NCBI RefSeq assembly: GCF_026914265.1
Contig: NC_069124.1
Coordinates: 30,546,883 to 30,610,882 of the forward strand
Length of the DNA: 64,000 nucleotides
DNA from: Mya arenaria
Lineage: Eukaryota; Mollusca; Bivalvia; Myida; Myidae
Reading direction: 5' to 3'
Shown: one piece after another, positions 60,937-64,000 of the stretch
Layout: each line of letters opens with the position of its first letter
Position numbering within the stretch: position 1 is the stretch's first letter
Notes under the pieces: generated by a model
The model's database searches: none
What the model saw: the letters and a program-made list of their open reading frames with translations, nothing else
Told to the model about the DNA's origin: nothing
Position numbers and translations under genes: made by a program

Positions 60937-61275
60937 AAGGCCAAAAAAAATTGTTTGTTTAGGGTAACCTTCCCAAAATTTCTAGGTAGGGTAGGTAGGG
61001 ATTTTTTTTTTTATTTTTTTTTTCAAAATCTGTCGTAAGATCAGAGTGTTTTCTAGCACATGGCAGTATTTTCTACACTACTGTCATTGCCTGACTTTGT
61101 TTTATCATATAAAAAATAATTCTGATTAAAATCTGCATTTATCCGCCCTTCGTTACTCTCTATTCGCTAACGAATTATTTTTTTGCTCAGAAACGGAAAA
61201 AACAGTTAGGGTCGGCGCATTTGTTTAGGTAGGGTCGGGTTACCCGAAACAGACATATATTTTTTAGGCCTAATT
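60937..61275. mobile_element. MITE with AGGCC ends and GGTAGGGT words
   Basis: AAGGCCAAAAAAAATTGTTT plus AGGGTAACC at the left is mirrored by GGTTACCCGAAACAGACATA and TTTTTTAGGCCT at the right. Internal GTAGGGTAGGTAGGG words occur near both ends. Confidence 0.7.
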
Positions 61276-62440
61276 AAGGGCGTTTTTGTTGGTAATAAAC
61301 TGGTTTCGGTTTTATATCGGTTTCACGAACTGTGTATTTGTTGTAACAGTTTCAAATAAAACCAAAACCAGTTTCAATCGTTTTTTAACGAAAACCGAAA
61401 CCGGTTTTTGAAACTATCGAAACCCCTACCGGAGGCGGTTTCATCGGTTCGTTCCACCCGAAAACTAGTTAACTTCGAAAACAACATGGCAGATAGTGAT
61501 CAACTTCGTTTGTTGAAACTCAATCTTATTTATAACAATGCCTAACAATGGGCAAATGAGCTAAATGAAAAGGGTTACATTAGTAATTGTGTAGCTCATT
61601 AGCTACAGTAGCTCCGCCATATTGTTGAAAATGTACACAAAACCATACATTTGTTACTTCAAGCAAAACTATCAAAACCTGTTTCGTAACTGCTGAGACC
61701 ATTGAAACCAAAACTGAAACTGGTTTGGTATCAACAAAAAAGTTTTTTCGCTGCAGCTGCTGCTTTTGTTACACCTACGGCTACCGATTACTCTGCCACC
61801 TTCCCGACGTCTGGAAGCCATTCAATAGCTGTATCTTTTTCACCTTCATAGTTTATTGAATATGGCCCAATTGTGTGAGGAAATTTCGTTTAAGTAATCG
61901 AGAAATAGAAATGTTTACAAGGATATGACCTTCCGTTATTACTGATTCCATTGTTGCATTTGTTTTTTTCTACAATGTCGCCGTTTCCCCAATCATTCGG
62001 GAAAAACACAACATTTTATACAGAAAATATGATCCACAAGCTTTAAAAGTATAAATAAAACAACAACAACAGCGTATAACACAACCATAAAATAACAAGA
62101 CAGCGATGGAAACTTGCTGAAAACGGAATTTAAAAACACTGGGAAACCAGCGTTACCCAAAAAAATCTGACGGGTCCACCACATCATACGGCGTTACAAT
62201 ATTGTTTTTTTGAATAGCTACTCTCAAAAACAATATTTCCCGTTAATGATAGGAAAACGAATAAAAATACATTATACTACATATGTATATGAAATTATCT
62301 ATGGACAGAAGCTGGCTTGCGGGATACTTAAACGGATCGATACTTTCAATACCTTTATTCCCCATCATAATCATCAAGGATCATTAACATACATGAACAA
62401 TTTCATGAAAAATATATCATCATGTCAGATCAGTGTGTGT
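61276..62440. other. Intergenic with AAACCGGTTT-type repeat words
   Basis: From 61300 to 61730, words such as CGGTTTTATATCGGTTTCAC, ACCGAAACCGGTTTTTGAAA and GAAACTGGTTTGG recur in both orientations, probably another fold-back element. No gene is seen; the open frame at 62210-62521 runs into the next element. Confidence 0.5.
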
Positions 62441-62442
62441 AT

Positions 62443-62888
62443 ATCACGTGATAAATTGCGTCATAAATGCAACGTCGGAAGGCAATATTTTGCTTCGAAT
62501 GAAGACTTTAAACAAAGATAACTTTACTATTTCTTCACCATTTTGAATGAAACATAGTGCCCCGCCTTCGGTCTTTTATCAGAGTTTGATTGAGAGTTTC
62601 GTTTTTTAAAACACTTCGACAAACCTTTTCGCAATACGGCCGTCTGACGGAGCACTGTCAAAACATTATGTTGGAATTAAGTTTGTCGAAGTGTTTGATA
62701 TGTACTAATCCCCTTATCAAACTTTGGTAATAAAACGAAGGCGGAGTTCTTTAAGCGGCATAGACTATTCTTTGTTTTATTCAAAATGATGTAGTAAAAG
62801 AACAGTTATCTTTGATTTGAATCTTCATGTTAAGCAAAATGTTGCCTTCTGACGTAGCACATATGACGTAATTTATCACATGGTATAC
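62443..62888. mobile_element. Fold-back element with about 200-bp arms
   Basis: The left arm (CACGTGATAAATTGCGTCAT, ACGTCGGAAGGCAATATTTT, AAACAAAGATAAC) is mirrored by the right arm (GTTATCTTTGATTTGAATCT, AAAATGTTGCCTTCTGACGT, ATGACGTAATTTATCACATG), and inner parts pair too (AAACACTTCGACAAAC; GTTTGTCGAAGTGTTT). Little loop sequence remains. It ends 13 bp from the stop codon of paralogue 2, so it may form a large hairpin in that transcript's 3' UTR. Confidence 0.85.
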
Positions 62889-62900
62889 ACACACTGCAGA

Positions 62901-63633
62901 CTACTCATCCTCGTCCTTAGAGTATTGCCGGTACTTCTGACGACCGGATTGCCGGTCAATGTCAAGGTCTCTTAGTTCCCGCGCGCTATAGCCTCGTTTT
63001 TGCTTCTGATCACGTTTGTGTTTCGTTTTCTTCAGTGTTTGTGTCTTCTGACTTGTAGTATGGACATGTGGGCTGTTGGTGCTCTTACCAACGAATAGAA
63101 CGAGTCGAATACCTGGAGAATGGGGAGGTGTCAAATTTGGCGATTTTGTTGTTGGAACTAATTTTGAATACGCGGACATTGCAGCACTGTGTCTCTTTGA
63201 GACCATGCCCATCAGCTCTTTGAGAATAGCCTTCATTGACTGAAATGTTGTTATCGTTGATTTCCGCATTTCCGCTTGTGACGTCATCAGCATCGTAATG
63301 TTATAGCGCAGATCATCCACGCGGTCGGTTAGTGCCTTTTGAAGCTGTGATATCCTGTCACCGGAAGATTGAATTTCCGACCTTTGCTCATGTGAATGGT
63401 CAGTGTCCATATTGGCCAATGTCCGGACGCCTTGCTCCATGCGTCCATAAAGCGCATTAAGCATATTTTTAACCGTCCATAATTCCTGAAGAATATCAGT
63501 TGCAATGGACCTTTGATGCCCACGCGCTCTGCTGTTTGCCAGTTTGGGTAAACGGTTTGGTTTAAAGTGGTGGGCCGAGAGGTGGAGGGGTGACGGTATC
63601 ATACGTTTGGCTGCATGGGCCGAGGCGTAGCTT
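62901..63633 (-). CDS. Secreted coiled-coil protein of unknown family, paralogue 2 (last exon)
   Basis: One minus-strand exon, acceptor TCGTTTCAG before 63633, stop TAG at 62901-62903, 243 whole residues. It enters in the same splice phase as exon 2 of paralogue 1 and aligns with it from the first residues (SYASAHAAKRMIPSPLHLSA beside HHVLGHNAKRRIPTTLYLSS). About 80% of residues match by eye over the coiled-coil block, including SEIQSSGDR, VDDLRYNITMLMTSQ and the NIT sequon. The low-complexity region is about 45 residues shorter, and the tail keeps DQKQKRG and DLDIDR. No signal peptide lies in this exon; the expected first exon would be beyond 64000. No frameshift or stop is seen, so it is probably functional. 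Confidence 0.78.
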
Positions 63634-63875
63634 CTGAAACGACAAGAAACTTGATGTTTTATTCATATTAACATTCGCCTAGTCATTTGAATAGATACAA
63701 CTTTACGTTCATATTGTAAAAACACGCAATGAGTTATGACGTCATTGTTTATTTCAATATTGCGCTCCGATTGAATGGGCCGGACTAATTTACTAATGAT
63801 ATACGACGTCACTTAAATGAGCCATTCTTTTATTCAAACGTTACATTTCTTTAAGAACAAATACTAAGTTCTAAG

Positions 63876-64000
63876 CCTCAAATTCTCGAAACTCCTTAAG
63901 TCGTTTATAACAGGATTAAGCTAAGCTCACTATTTTTATTTTTTTTCTAAAATTCAAGTAGTATTTACTTCTTTAAGATTATTTATACCTTATATGATAT
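63876..64000. mobile_element. MITE, GGCCCCAATTTCTTAA family, copy 2 (cut by window end)
   Basis: GCCTCAAATTCTCGAAACTC, then CCTTAAGTCG and AACAGGATTAAGCTAA, matches the left part of the element at 6615-6868. The remainder is outside the window. Confidence 0.65.

Noticed and set aside
62210..62521. 103-codon plus-strand frame
   Set aside because: Its second half lies in the left arm of a fold-back element and nothing in it is recognisable.

Overview
The window looks like nuclear DNA of a marine or freshwater invertebrate, most likely a bivalve mollusc. It is AT-rich, the genes are split into short exons by GT..AG introns, and satellites, inverted-repeat DNA elements (MITEs) and tRNA-derived SINEs of the kind common in bivalves fill most of it. 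The species cannot be named from the sequence. No bacterial operon, CRISPR array or intact transposase/reverse transcriptase gene was seen.

Six protein-coding loci are supported by splice-consistent reading frames and, for four, by family resemblance. (1) 4285-7452, + strand: the last three exons of NDUFA13/GRIM-19, a mitochondrial complex I subunit; the first exon is not in the window. (2) 20534-28372, + strand: a complete four-exon Wnt ligand gene of 353 aa, closest by eye to Wnt4/WntA. (3) 43506-37149, - strand: a complete six-exon USE1 (SNARE of Golgi-to-ER transport), 247 aa. (4) 46343-54152, + strand: an eight-exon, 489-aa axonemal microtubule-binding protein resembling SAXO5/TEX45. (5) and (6) 60369-57817 and 63633-62901, - strand: two tandem paralogues of a secreted coiled-coil protein that I do not recognise. 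The first is complete (319 aa, signal peptide); the second lacks its first exon, which should lie beyond the window end.

Between the genes lie: a roughly 145-bp satellite (0.5-2.3 kb) whose units carry an oestrogen-receptor/ERR-like palindrome; a hAT-like MITE nested in a larger inverted-repeat transposon (2.6-3.9 kb); a 4.8-kb composite minisatellite (8.0-12.9 kb) in which 19-, 32- and 37-bp arrays share a core and have higher-order periods; a 72-bp array (16 kb); trinucleotide runs on both sides of the Wnt gene; six copies of one MITE, four of them in USE1 introns; several copies of a MITE with a CGAACCCGTTGG-like end; a 35-bp array with a 245-bp higher-order period behind the SAXO5-like gene; and a 29-bp array inside the intron of the secreted coiled-coil gene.

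The genes do not form a pathway. USE1 and the SAXO5-like gene are divergent, about 2.8 kb apart. The best candidate for something undescribed is the secreted coiled-coil pair; the most unusual DNA structure is the composite satellite and the receptor-site satellite.
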